A DNA stretch of 15,954 nucleotides from an uncultured Fibrobacter sp. (GCF_937877005.1 NZ_CALEFV010000202.1:1-15954); one strand, 5' to 3'; counted from the stretch's first letter, positions 6,774-14,745 are shown. The notes: a model not told the origin generated them from the letters alone. Numbers and translations: made by a program.

Positions 6774-8728
6774 TAATCTCTGTAGTAAAGATCAAGATTG
6801 TTGATGACCGGGGTCGAATTTTCGAGATTGTTCACGAATTCGTTGAACGAGCCCATTGCAGCATAGCCAGTCGTATTCGAGATATCCGTTTTCACGGCTG
6901 CGTTCAAGGCATCTTCTTCCGGGGCCTTCTTGGAAATAACCTTCACCATGACGGCACCATTATCGGTAGCAACCACTGGAGACCATTCGCCCACCTTCAC
7001 GCCTTCGAGCGTCTTGGCGATACGGGAATTGCCATAACCGAAGCCAGGCACATAGCCATCCACAGATGCAGTAACCTTTTCGATATTCACCTTTTCAATC
7101 TTGTTCGCGGCGACCGTTGCAGAATCGGCAGTACTGTCTGCCGGGGTCCAGGCCTTCACCTTTTCAGCGACAGAATTCAGATAAGATTCTGCAGCAGCGG
7201 AGGACTTGCCGCGGAGCAATGTGGACTTGATGTTGTTGAAATAGAGATCGAGACTGCGTTCGCCAGCCTTGAGATCCTTGATCTTGAGAGCGACAACCAC
7301 CCACTTGTTATTCTTCATAACCGGAGATACCTTGCTCACTTCATCCGGCAGGTTTTCATTCGGCCAGGCATAGGAGGCAAGTCCCCTCAGGTAACCCACG
7401 CCTTCGATATCTTCGCCACGAGAAATCCAGTTGGACTTTTGAACGTCAAGATTCTGTGCCTTGGCAGCATCTTCGAAAGAGGAACCTGCATCGACAGCCG
7501 TCTTGATGTTCGCGAGAATACCTTCGAGGCTATCGACCGTTTCGGAAGAAGCATTCACAATCAGGAGAATATGGCCAACCTTCACAACTTCTGCACCGGT
7601 AGAATCCTTGGACTTACCATAGGACTTGATGATGTGATAACCGAAGCGAGTACGTACGGGTTCAGAAACAGCACCGGAATCGAGTGCAAACGCAACATCC
7701 TCGAATTCCTTGACATAGACACCGCGACCCGTAAAGTCTTCACTCAGAAGGCCACCCTTTTCAGCGGAGGCCGGATCTTCAGAGGAAATACGGGCCATAT
7801 CCTCGAAAGTCGTTGTCGAAGAAGAGTCCGTCAACTGATAGTAAAGTGTCATGGCATATTCACGAATGCGGGCATCGTCGCCAGCAGTCGCTTCTACAGG
7901 CAGATAAGCATAGGCAAACTGGGCCATATCCTTCTTTACGAAGAAGCTGTCGAGATGAGCGTTGAAGTAGCCAGCCACCATCACACTGTCGACGGAATTT
8001 TCGTCTGCCTTGAAGTCATTATTAGAGGCGACCGCCACCTGCAGTTCGTAGTCCGTCAAACGACGGCTAACAGCCCACTTCGATTCAAGCGAAGTTGCAT
8101 GGAAGGAAGCTCCGACCAGCGCTTGCAGTTGACGCATAGGAATCGTATTCGTCTTGAGATCTTCTTCGAACTGAAGCATCACGCCCCAGTTATTGAACGC
8201 CTCGGGAGTCTTGAGCCAGGCATCGTATTCATCCTTGTTAAAGGTCGAGTCCGTCAGGAACTTCGGAAGGCTTGCGATATAAGCCTGCGTACGTTGCATC
8301 AGGTCTTCCTGGGAAGAGGCCTGCTGCTGAATCATGTACAGACGGCGTTGGGCTTCCTGCACCAAACGGCCACGAACGGCATCGGGATTGCGGGTAAATT
8401 CCGATTCGATTTCAGCAACGGATGCGCCAAGTTCAGCCTTTTCGAACTGATCGTTCATGAGAATCTGGCGAACAAAGCTACGGAACACTTCGCTACGCAG
8501 CTGATTGTAGTGTTCGTCTTCCAGATGCTGTCCCTGATACTGGTTCTGCACAATCGTCTTGATGCGGGAGTCGAATTCGGCGTAAGAAATCTTCTTGTCG
8601 CCCACTTCACCGACCGGGTAGCTATGTCCCTGGTTCGGGACGCGGTCCATGGCCAAAAGGCCCACCACGATACCCGCGGCAAAGATAACGATAATCCACT
8701 TGGCTTTTTCATTAATCCACGTTAACAT
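6773..8728 (-). CDS. ppiD: PpiD-like periplasmic peptidyl-prolyl isomerase/chaperone (SurA_N and parvulin domains)
   Basis: The 651-residue protein has the PpiD plan: a short cytoplasmic N-terminus, one membrane anchor at about 11-27, and a large periplasmic part. A SurA-N-type chaperone region (about 40-265) follows the anchor. Then comes a parvulin-like domain (about 267-372) with the recognisable EDPASAEKGGLLSEDF and FGYHIIKSYGK segments. A second, weaker parvulin-like unit begins at VVKVGHILLIVN (about 381) and ends near WVVVALKI. PpiD proteins sit at the SecYEG exit and help newly secreted envelope proteins fold. The first parvulin copy lacks the N-terminal histidine typical of active enzymes, so chaperone activity may matter more than isomerisation, as in E. 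coli PpiD. The ATG at 8728 has GGAG eight bases upstream. The gene is divergent from nadB and is followed by an independent tRNA gene. The ppiD symbol is by architecture, not proven orthology. Confidence 0.88.
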   Translation of the reverse strand: MLTWINEKAKWIIVIFAAGIVVGLLAMDRVPNQGHSYPVGEVGDKKISYAEFDSRIKTIVQNQYQGQHLEDEHYNQLRSEVFRSFVRQILMNDQFEKAELGASVAEIESEFTRNPDAVRGRLVQEAQRRLYMIQQQASSQEDLMQRTQAYIASLPKFLTDSTFNKDEYDAWLKTPEAFNNWGVMLQFEEDLKTNTIPMRQLQALVGASFHATSLESKWAVSRRLTDYELQVAVASNNDFKADENSVDSVMVAGYFNAHLDSFFVKKDMAQFAYAYLPVEATAGDDARIREYAMTLYYQLTDSSSTTTFEDMARISSEDPASAEKGGLLSEDFTGRGVYVKEFEDVAFALDSGAVSEPVRTRFGYHIIKSYGKSKDSTGAEVVKVGHILLIVNASSETVDSLEGILANIKTAVDAGSSFEDAAKAQNLDVQKSNWISRGEDIEGVGYLRGLASYAWPNENLPDEVSKVSPVMKNNKWVVVALKIKDLKAGERSLDLYFNNIKSTLLRGKSSAAAESYLNSVAEKVKAWTPADSTADSATVAANKIEKVNIEKVTASVDGYVPGFGYGNSRIAKTLEGVKVGEWSPVVATDNGAVMVKVISKKAPEEDALNAAVKTDISNTTGYAAMGSFNEFVNNLENSTPVINNLDLYYRD

Positions 8729-8806
8729 AGAGTAGACTCCATAAAAATTTGTCGGCGCAAAATGTAGAAAAAAAAAGCAATTTGTTTTATTTTACATCCA
8801 TTTAAT

Positions 8807-8826
8807 GCCGAAATACGGCTTTTTTT
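8807..8826 (+). terminator. Short terminator-like hairpin in the nadB leader
   Basis: GCCG (8807-8810) pairs with CGGC (8816-8819) around a five-base loop and is followed by seven T residues (8820-8826). It lies about 48 bases before the nadB start and no plus-strand gene precedes it within the gap. If it acts at all, it would be as an attenuator of nadB. The four-pair stem is weak, so this is a candidate only. Confidence 0.3.
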
Positions 8827-8862
8827 CTATTTATGGAATATCAAAAAACTTTGAAACTCAAT

Positions 8863-8866
8863 GGAG
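8863..8866 (+). promoter_or_regulatory. Ribosome binding site that sets the nadB start
   Basis: GGAG lies seven bases before ATG 8874. The upstream in-frame ATG at 8805 has no comparable site and would add 23 residues ahead of the FAD-binding fold. Confidence 0.65.
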
Positions 8867-8873
8867 TTCGGTC

Positions 8874-10451
8874 ATGTTCGATATTTTGGTTCTGGGCGCC
8901 GGCATTTCCGGCTTGAGCGCAGCCATCCACGCGGCAGAAAAAGGCCTCTCGGTCGTCATCCTTACAAAGGGGGCCAAACCGGACGGTTCATCCAACTACG
9001 CCCAGGGCGGCATCGCCACCGTCACTGAAAAAACGGACAAATTCGAATTTCATATTGCCGACACCCTCGAGGCAGGAGCCGGACTCTGCAAGAAGGAACC
9101 CGTGAACATCCTCACCAAAAGCGGTCCCGACACAATCCGGCAGCTCGTCAAATGGGGAGTCCAGTTCACCCCCTCGCCCACTGACCAGACCCAGTTCGAC
9201 CTGCACCTCGAAGGCGGACACAGCCACCATCGCATTCTGCACGCCGCCGACCTGACCGGTAAAGAAATCATGCGCGCTCTGCTTGCCGAGTTGCACAAGC
9301 ACCAAAACATCCACTACATTGAAAACTGCTACATCAAGGATCTTATCTGCAAAGGAGAAGGCAAGGAAAAACGCTGCATCGGGGCAAAGATTATTCACCA
9401 GAAATCGGGAATCGTCGAAAACCTCCTGGCCAAAGCGACAATTCTTTCGACTGGCGGTGCAGGCCGCATCTGGCAGTACACAGTCTGCCCGCCCGACAGT
9501 TGCGGAGACGGTATGGCCATCGCTGCGCGCGCTGGAGCCGCACTGCAAGATATCGAATTCATGCAGTTTCACCCCACAAGCCTTTATGCTCCGAGCCTCA
9601 AGAAACCCTTCCTCATTTCCGAAGCCGTTCGCGGTTTCGGGGGCATATTGAAAAACGACAAGGGCGAAGAATTCATGAACCAGGTTCATCCACTTCATTC
9701 CCTTGCGCCTCGCGACATCGTGGCACGCGCCATCCATAGTGAAATGCAGCGCCTCGGCAAGTCGCACATGTACATTGACCTTACCGGCCGTACGCCCAAG
9801 GACATTCGCAGCCACTTTCCCAACATCTACGCAAAGTGCATGGAAGTCGGCATCGACATGACAAAGGAATGGATTCCCGTGGTACCAGCCGCTCACTACA
9901 TGTGTGGAGGCGTTCTGGTAGACACCTGGTCCCGCACCGAGATTAAGGGACTTTACGCCTGCGGCGAGGTCGCTGCGACGGGAGTCCACGGAGCAAACCG
10001 CCTCGCCTCGAACTCCCTCTTAGAAAGCGTCGTCTTTGCCATCCGCGCAGTCGACAATATCTGCAACAGTTCCCTTCTGAATGAAAAACTGAGCGCCGCG
10101 AAATCGAACAAGAAAGAACGCATTTCCTTCACCAAATCCGCCTACTGGCGTAAGCGCCGCAAAATTTTGCAGGACATGATGTGGACCCATTGCGGTATCG
10201 TGCGCACTGTCGCTGGTCTCAACCAGGGGCTCAAAGTGATCGAGGGGCTCGAAGCCGACGTGCAGAGCGCCATCAAGAACAAGGAAACCGAGAACCTCTA
10301 TTTCATCGAGTTCCTGAATGCACTGCAGGTGTCGAAGATGATTCTGACAGCCGCCCTCAATCGCAAGGAATCGCGCGGTCTCCATTACATTCTGGACTAC
10401 CCGAATCTGGACCCGAAGACAAAACACCATACAATCTACTTAGAGAAATAA
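8874..10451 (+). CDS. nadB: L-aspartate oxidase
   Basis: NadB oxidises L-aspartate to iminoaspartate using FAD; NadA then condenses this with dihydroxyacetone phosphate to quinolinate for NAD synthesis. From ATG 8874 the product is 525 residues, a normal length. The FAD-binding LGAGISGLSAA starts at residue 7, with SSNYAQGGIA at 39-48 and STGGAGRIW near 192-200. Active-site counterparts are present: E113 in LEGGHSHHR, H233 in FHPTSLY, R280 in APRDIVARA, H341 in PAAHYMCGG and R376 in GANRLASNSLLE. These separate it from generic succinate dehydrogenase or fumarate reductase flavoproteins. A C-terminal helical domain follows, ending in SRGLHYILDYPNLDP. The frame is open to ATG 8805, but GGAG at 8863-8866, seven bases before 8874, and the position of the FAD motif fix the start. 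nadA and nadC are not in the window. The kinase gene follows after 56 bases. Confidence 0.95.
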   Translation: MFDILVLGAGISGLSAAIHAAEKGLSVVILTKGAKPDGSSNYAQGGIATVTEKTDKFEFHIADTLEAGAGLCKKEPVNILTKSGPDTIRQLVKWGVQFTPSPTDQTQFDLHLEGGHSHHRILHAADLTGKEIMRALLAELHKHQNIHYIENCYIKDLICKGEGKEKRCIGAKIIHQKSGIVENLLAKATILSTGGAGRIWQYTVCPPDSCGDGMAIAARAGAALQDIEFMQFHPTSLYAPSLKKPFLISEAVRGFGGILKNDKGEEFMNQVHPLHSLAPRDIVARAIHSEMQRLGKSHMYIDLTGRTPKDIRSHFPNIYAKCMEVGIDMTKEWIPVVPAAHYMCGGVLVDTWSRTEIKGLYACGEVAATGVHGANRLASNSLLESVVFAIRAVDNICNSSLLNEKLSAAKSNKKERISFTKSAYWRKRRKILQDMMWTHCGIVRTVAGLNQGLKVIEGLEADVQSAIKNKETENLYFIEFLNALQVSKMILTAALNRKESRGLHYILDYPNLDPKTKHHTIYLEK

Positions 10452-10472
10452 GGAACGGGCCAGGGCCCTATA

Positions 10473-10493
10473 GACGAGAGACGAAAGACGAGA
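10473..10493 (+). repeat. Purine-rich heptamer repeat between nadB and the kinase gene
   Basis: Three seven-base units occur in tandem: GACGAGA, GACGAAA, GACGAGA. They are preceded by a small GC palindrome (GGGCC-AG-GGCCC, about 10457-10468). The tract sits 15 bases before the kinase start and may be a simple-sequence expansion. Confidence 0.65.
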
Positions 10494-10507
10494 GAAGTTA
10501 GCGACGA

Positions 10508-11569
10508 ATGACAACTGACGCGAAAAAGCCTAGCAAAATTGGTGGATACACGCCAACGCAGGAATTAGGTTCCGGCGCAATGGGCCAGCTATGGCTGTGC
10601 CACGACAAGTCGCTCGACCGAATGGTCGTGGTCAAGCAGATGCAGGAAAATCTGGAAGACTGCGACACGAATATCCGACGTTTCATGCAAGAAGGCAATA
10701 TTCTTGCGCACCTGAACCATCCGGCCATTACCAAGCCCTATGCGCTCTGGAAAGAAAAGGACGGCAAACTCTCGCTTTCCATGGAATTTGTCCACGGCAT
10801 GACGCTCCGTCAAATTCTGGACAAGGTCAAACAGCCTCCCCTGTGGTTAATCCTTGCCCTCCTCCACGAAATTCTCTGCGCCCTCGGCGAAGCTCATCGC
10901 AAGGGAATAGTCCATCGCGATCTAAAGCCGGCAAACATCATGATCGACCATGACGGTCGCATCCACCTGCTAGATTTCGGCATCGCCCATACCGATGACC
11001 CGCTCTCGTTCAACAAGGAAGATTCCGATAGACTCACCCAGACAGGAGCTATTCTCGGAACCGTTACCTACATGAGCCCAGAACAGTCACGCGGCGAAGA
11101 GGCAACCCCCGCATCGGACTTGTTTGCCGTAGGCATCATCGCCTGCGAAATGCTGATGGGCGAAAATATATTCCGCGGCACAAACTTCAGCGAAACCGTT
11201 CAGCGCATCCAGAAATTGCAAGTGACGGAAAAAGCCTTCGGAAAAGAAGTTCCCAAACGTCTACGCAAACTTGTTATACACCTACTGAAGAAAGACCCTC
11301 GCAAGCGACCGCTCACTGCAGTAGATGCCGCAGAACAGGTTTCTGTCGTCATGCGCAACCTTCCGCGCGATCTCGTGCCGTATACCGCCATGTGGCTACA
11401 TGCGATCCGTGCAAGCAAGGATTCCATTGACTCCTCGCTTTACATCAATCCTCCTAGTTACCCAACCCATCGCACAAGACTTTTCGTAAGCGGATTATTG
11501 GCTGGCGCGGTGACAGCCGGTCTCATCTGCACACTGATTTTCATCAACCTTTTCAAAATCAATCTGTAA
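10508..11569 (+). CDS. Hanks-type Ser/Thr protein kinase with C-terminal membrane anchor
   Basis: The 353-residue protein has a cytoplasmic kinase domain (about 12-285) and one C-terminal membrane segment (about 326-349). Extracellular sensor repeats such as PASTA are absent. All catalytic elements are visible: the glycine loop LGSGAMGQLW (20-29), K43 in VVVKQ, helix-C E62, the catalytic loop HRDLKPAN (136-143), the metal-binding DFG (156-158), and the activation segment ending in GTVTYMSPEQSRGEE. It should therefore be an active kinase; targets are unknown. The Gly/Ser-containing activation loop has several Ser/Thr residues that could be autophosphorylated. It follows nadB across a 56-base repeat-containing gap. 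A CvpA-family membrane protein begins one base after its stop codon, so the two are almost certainly translated together. No clear ribosome site precedes the start; the ATG at 10508 puts the kinase fold at the normal distance. Confidence 0.92.
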   Translation: MTTDAKKPSKIGGYTPTQELGSGAMGQLWLCHDKSLDRMVVVKQMQENLEDCDTNIRRFMQEGNILAHLNHPAITKPYALWKEKDGKLSLSMEFVHGMTLRQILDKVKQPPLWLILALLHEILCALGEAHRKGIVHRDLKPANIMIDHDGRIHLLDFGIAHTDDPLSFNKEDSDRLTQTGAILGTVTYMSPEQSRGEEATPASDLFAVGIIACEMLMGENIFRGTNFSETVQRIQKLQVTEKAFGKEVPKRLRKLVIHLLKKDPRKRPLTAVDAAEQVSVVMRNLPRDLVPYTAMWLHAIRASKDSIDSSLYINPPSYPTHRTRLFVSGLLAGAVTAGLICTLIFINLFKINL

Positions 11570-11570
11570 C

Positions 11571-12296
11571 ATGAACGCAATCGACATCGTAAGCCTCATC
11601 CTCATCCTTATCTTGATGCTTCTTGGTTTGTGGAGAGGATTCCTGCATGGTATCTTCAGACTTCTCGCCTGGGCATGCGCCATCATGGGAGCCTACTTTG
11701 CGCAAAAGCTCCTTGCCGATTTTATATCAGGCCTTCTCGAAACAAGCAGCTTTTCAACCACCCTGGTCTGCATCTGTATCGGTTTTCTCGTTCCGTTCCT
11801 CGTAGTTTCCTTTATCGGCCACCTCGTAAGCAAGTACACCAAGGACACGGTCGTCGGAAAAGTGGACCGAATCCTCGGTGGAATTTTTGGCGTCATAAAG
11901 GCCTTGCTCATCATATTCGTGCTACTCACTATCTTGCACATACTTCCCTTCGGAGGCATTGTACACGAGACTCGAGATGCCTCCGTCAGCTATACCGCAT
12001 ATAAAGGCACCCTGGAAATGATGGGCTACTCTTCCGAACCAGTCGACCTTGTCGGCGTTGCGGAACGCAAAGCTTCCGCCTTCACCAAAAACTTGACAGA
12101 AAAGGCTAGCGAAAAAGCGGAGGCGGTAGCAAAAGATGCAGCTGACAAGGCGGCAGATGCGGCCAAGGAAGCCGTCATCGATGCCGCAGGCAAGGCTGTC
12201 GCCAAGGCAAAAGGAACCGCAGCGGCTTCCATAGACACGGCCACGGCCAAGGAAGTCAAAGACAAGGCTGTAGAAAAAGTCCAAAAAGACAAGTAA
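11571..12296 (+). CDS. CvpA-family membrane protein with Lys/Ala-rich tail
   Basis: Residues 1 to about 150 match the CvpA family. Four membrane segments lie at about 5-22, 29-47, 64-84 and 104-126, with the typical GLWRGFLHGIFRLLAW near 19-34 and VDRILGGIFGVIKALL at 98-113. CvpA proteins were named for colicin V production and are linked to envelope stress and membrane homeostasis; the molecular function is unsettled. Residues 165-241 are unusual: a charged tail rich in Ala, Lys, Glu and Asp with repeated KAxxKA and DAADKAAD words, probably long amphipathic helix or disorder, resembling LEA-type sequences in composition. The gene starts one base after the kinase stop codon, indicating coupled expression, so it may be a kinase target or partner (inference). 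The tail has several Ser/Thr residues. It is convergent with the deaminase gene across 21 bases with no obvious terminator. Confidence 0.85.
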   Translation: MNAIDIVSLILILILMLLGLWRGFLHGIFRLLAWACAIMGAYFAQKLLADFISGLLETSSFSTTLVCICIGFLVPFLVVSFIGHLVSKYTKDTVVGKVDRILGGIFGVIKALLIIFVLLTILHILPFGGIVHETRDASVSYTAYKGTLEMMGYSSEPVDLVGVAERKASAFTKNLTEKASEKAEAVAKDAADKAADAAKEAVIDAAGKAVAKAKGTAAASIDTATAKEVKDKAVEKVQKDK

Positions 12297-12317
12297 AGCC
12301 GGCGGTCGTCCCCAGGG

Positions 12318-13583
12318 CTACAGGCGCGATATAATCTGATCTGTCGCAAGTCCCGCTTCTTTCACGATATCCTCTTCGCCATCGACATGACGGTTCCTCA
12401 TGACGAATTTTCCATTACAGATGACCGAGTGGACGGCACTTGAATCGGCGGAATAAACCCAATTGCTCAAAAGGTTATGATTGGGGCAAAGGCGTTCATT
12501 ACGTAAATCAAGCAGAAGGGCATCGGCAAGGAGGCCCTCAGATATCGAGCCCGCAGGAATTCCATAAGCGAGAGCGGTATTGGCGGTCGCCATAGCAAGC
12601 GCCTCCCGAGCTGGCAAGGCCTCGGCTTTTCCCGTCTTGTGTTCCACCTTCGCCAAAAGCGAAATCAGTTTCATTTCTTCATGCATGTCAAGATTGTTAT
12701 TCGATGAAGCGCCATCAGTTCCCAGCCCAACAAGCATGCCGCTTCCAAGTAAAGCATTCACCTTGGGAATGCCACTCCCAAGCTTCAGGTTCGAAGAGGG
12801 ATTCAATATTGCCGCTGAACCCGATTTGCTCATCAACGACATTTCGAATTCAGACAAATGGACGCAATGAGCCGCAACGAAGTTATCGCCTAGGACATTC
12901 CACCGATCAAGCAGTTCCACCGGAAAACATCCGTACTGTTTCTTGCAATCCTTCACTTCGCCAAGAGTCTCGGAAAGGTGCGTATGCAACACGTAGTTTT
13001 CTTCGCGAGCAAGCTTGGCACAGCGCTTGAACAGTTTCTCACCCACCGTATAAATGGAATGCGGCATCACCGAAAGTTTCACCCGTTCCGATTCAAAACG
13101 ATGATCTTTCAGGAACTGGAGATTTTTCTCGATATGCGCCGGAGTATCCAGATTTTCGGCAATCGTAACACCGACGGTGGCGCGAATTCCCATTTCCTTG
13201 ACCACCTTCATCGTCTCTTCTCTATGCCAGTACATATCCGAGAAAAAGACTGTTCCCGACTTGATCATTTCTAGAACGGCAAGTCGCGTACCGATTTCGA
13301 TGTCTTTCGGAGTAAGTTTAGCCTCGAAAGGCCATATATACTCGCGGAGCCATTTCTGCAAGGGCATGTCATCGGCATAACCGCGCAACAGGGTCATTGC
13401 CGCATGGCAATGACCATTGTAAAAGGGAGGTACAAGCGCAAGTCCGCTACAATCCACCATGTCGGCCTTATCGAAATCGCGTTGCGTTAGATTGCGGTCT
13501 ACCTTGGCAAACTTCTTACCAGAAATCAAAACATCCTGCGTTTTACCATTGAGATAAACATTCTTGAGAACAATCCTTGACAT
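12318..13583 (-). CDS. mtaD: Amidohydrolase of the MTA/SAH deaminase family
   Basis: The family hydrolytically deaminates 5'-methylthioadenosine and S-adenosylhomocysteine, and sometimes adenosine, to inosine derivatives using one metal ion. The 421-residue product has normal length and the diagnostic NGHCHAAMTLLRGYADD stretch (metal ligands H58 and H60), followed by WLREYIWPFE ending in E87. Further residues are H175 in MPHSIYT, H202 and E205 in HTHLSE, H239 in AAHCVHLSE and D290 in GTDGASSNNNLDM. The role is recycling of by-products of methyl transfer and polyamine synthesis in the cytoplasm. The start ATG at 13583 has AGGGG seven bases upstream. A perfect TATAAT -10 sequence lies 37 bases upstream of the start. 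It is divergent from the cNMP-GGDEF gene and convergent with the CvpA gene. Other amidohydrolases such as guanine deaminase are less likely given the NGHCHAAMTLLRG match; exact substrate preference is open. Confidence 0.88.
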   Translation of the reverse strand: MSRIVLKNVYLNGKTQDVLISGKKFAKVDRNLTQRDFDKADMVDCSGLALVPPFYNGHCHAAMTLLRGYADDMPLQKWLREYIWPFEAKLTPKDIEIGTRLAVLEMIKSGTVFFSDMYWHREETMKVVKEMGIRATVGVTIAENLDTPAHIEKNLQFLKDHRFESERVKLSVMPHSIYTVGEKLFKRCAKLAREENYVLHTHLSETLGEVKDCKKQYGCFPVELLDRWNVLGDNFVAAHCVHLSEFEMSLMSKSGSAAILNPSSNLKLGSGIPKVNALLGSGMLVGLGTDGASSNNNLDMHEEMKLISLLAKVEHKTGKAEALPAREALAMATANTALAYGIPAGSISEGLLADALLLDLRNERLCPNHNLLSNWVYSADSSAVHSVICNGKFVMRNRHVDGEEDIVKEAGLATDQIISRL

Positions 13584-13619
13584 CGAATAGCCCCTATTAT
13601 TCCAAATGAAAGTATTAAA

Positions 13620-13625
13620 ATTATA
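13620..13625 (-). promoter_or_regulatory. Candidate -10 element of the deaminase gene
   Basis: TATAAT on the minus strand (13625-13620) is a perfect -10 hexamer. It would start transcription near 13613, giving a leader of about 30 bases that includes the AGGGG ribosome site. No good -35 hexamer is visible at the proper distance. Confidence 0.45.
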
Positions 13626-13696
13626 GAAAAAAACGGATTTTCACGAAGCGAATCCAAATCTTTTTAGGAATCGCACCTCTTTTTTCCTTTTTTATA

Positions 13697-13702
13697 TATA
13701 AT
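13697..13702 (+). promoter_or_regulatory. Candidate -10 element abutting the start of the cNMP-GGDEF gene
   Basis: A perfect TATAAT ends six bases before ATG 13709 in a strongly A/T-rich tract. Normal spacing would put the transcript start at or within one base of the start codon. No Shine-Dalgarno sequence and no clear -35 hexamer are seen, so a leaderless mRNA is possible. Confidence 0.4.
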
Positions 13703-13708
13703 TAAAAT

Positions 13709-14704
13709 ATGAACGACAATAAACTAGAGACCCTACCTATTTCTAGAAATGAATTCCACAAACTGGACATATTCAGGAATGTGGCTTTCGAAAGCCTAGC
13801 AGGTTACCTGCTAGGGTGTTCAACAGTTATTGTCGAACCGGGAAAGCTGTTAATCGACCCTGATCATCCCAAACAGCAATTGCTTATTCTGCTCGATGGG
13901 CTTCTCGAAGTCGTTCTCCATTCGCAGGGTGGAATATTTACCGACATTATCCACCCTGGGCACTGCGCCGGTGAAATGTCCATTTTCGAAAACATGAAAC
14001 CAAGCGCCAAAGTCTATGCTAAAGAGAAAAGCAAGCTGCTAATTATCGAAGCAAGGACTGCACTTGCCATGCTCAATGCATCGCACGATCTATGCCTCAA
14101 CTTTCTACAGATTCTCAGTCATCGTATTCGTAGCAACAACAAGGTCGTCTGCGAAGAAGAATACCACATCCGCTGTATCGAAGAGAATGCCAAGGTCGAC
14201 TCGCTTACAGGCCTGCACAATCGCCGTTGGCTCGAAGAAATGTATACCCGCGAACTCAAGCGCAGCAACGACGGCAACTTTTCTCTTTCCGCATTCATGC
14301 TAGACATTGACCATTTCAAGAACATAAACGACACCTATGGTCACCTAGCCGGAGACCGAGTACTGATTACCGTTGCTCAGGAAATCATAAGAAGTCTAAG
14401 GCCTTCGGACATGCCCGTGCGATATGGCGGCGAAGAATTCACCGTCTTTTTACCGAATACGACTACAGAAAACGCAAAGGTCATTGCCGAACGACTGCGT
14501 TCCAACATCGAAAGAACCAAGATAACTCTCTCAACCGGCGAAACCATTATGGTTACCGTGAGCGTCGGTTTTACGGAACGCCAGCAGGGCGACACTGTCG
14601 AGACTTTGATCAGGCGCGCCGATGAAGCCCTCTACCATGCCAAGAACTCAGGCCGCAACAGAGTCTGCCTGAACATTGGAGATGGATCAATGCTTCTATT
14701 CTAG
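13709..14704 (+). CDS. Diguanylate cyclase with N-terminal cNMP-binding-like domain
   Basis: The 331-residue cytoplasmic protein joins a cyclic-nucleotide-binding-like beta-roll (about 15-125) to a helical linker and a GGDEF domain (about 160-325). The GGDEF part looks fully active: DSLTGLHNRRWLEE (164-177), the metal-binding DIDHFKNINDTYGH (199-212) and GGEEF at 240-244. The product-inhibition site RPSD lies at 231-234, five residues before GGEEF. It should make c-di-GMP from two GTP and be feedback-inhibited. In the regulatory domain the phosphate-binding cassette reads GEMSIFENMKPSAKV (88-102). The arginine that contacts the cyclic phosphate in CRP-type proteins is not kept, so the ligand may not be cAMP or the domain may only bind protein. 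The gene is divergent from the deaminase gene and ends at a bidirectional terminator before hisD. Confidence 0.92.
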   Translation: MNDNKLETLPISRNEFHKLDIFRNVAFESLAGYLLGCSTVIVEPGKLLIDPDHPKQQLLILLDGLLEVVLHSQGGIFTDIIHPGHCAGEMSIFENMKPSAKVYAKEKSKLLIIEARTALAMLNASHDLCLNFLQILSHRIRSNNKVVCEEEYHIRCIEENAKVDSLTGLHNRRWLEEMYTRELKRSNDGNFSLSAFMLDIDHFKNINDTYGHLAGDRVLITVAQEIIRSLRPSDMPVRYGGEEFTVFLPNTTTENAKVIAERLRSNIERTKITLSTGETIMVTVSVGFTERQQGDTVETLIRRADEALYHAKNSGRNRVCLNIGDGSMLLF

Positions 14705-14711
14705 CCAATAA

Positions 14712-14740
14712 AAAAGCTCCCCATAGGGGAGCTTTTCTTT
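14712..14740. terminator. Bidirectional intrinsic terminator
   Basis: An 11-pair perfect stem (14712-14722 with 14726-14736) has a three-base loop, an A-run at its 5' side and T-rich sequence at its 3' side. It separates the convergent cNMP-GGDEF and hisD genes and can end both transcripts. Confidence 0.85.
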
Positions 14741-14745
14741 CATTT

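Noticed and set aside
7439..8725. Long plus-strand open frame (428 codons) opposite ppiD
   Set aside because: Antisense to a coherent PpiD-type protein with membrane anchor and parvulin motifs; the translation shows no recognisable domain.
8805..8873. N-terminal extension of nadB by 23 residues
   Set aside because: The FAD-binding fold begins right after ATG 8874, which has a good ribosome site; the upstream stretch contains the terminator-like hairpin and is probably leader.
8988..9989. Minus-strand open frame (333 codons) opposite nadB
   Set aside because: Antisense to conserved catalytic segments of NadB; no motif or ribosome site supports it.
10473..10493. CRISPR-like short repeats
   Set aside because: Units are only seven bases with no spacers and no cas genes nearby; this is a simple tandem repeat.
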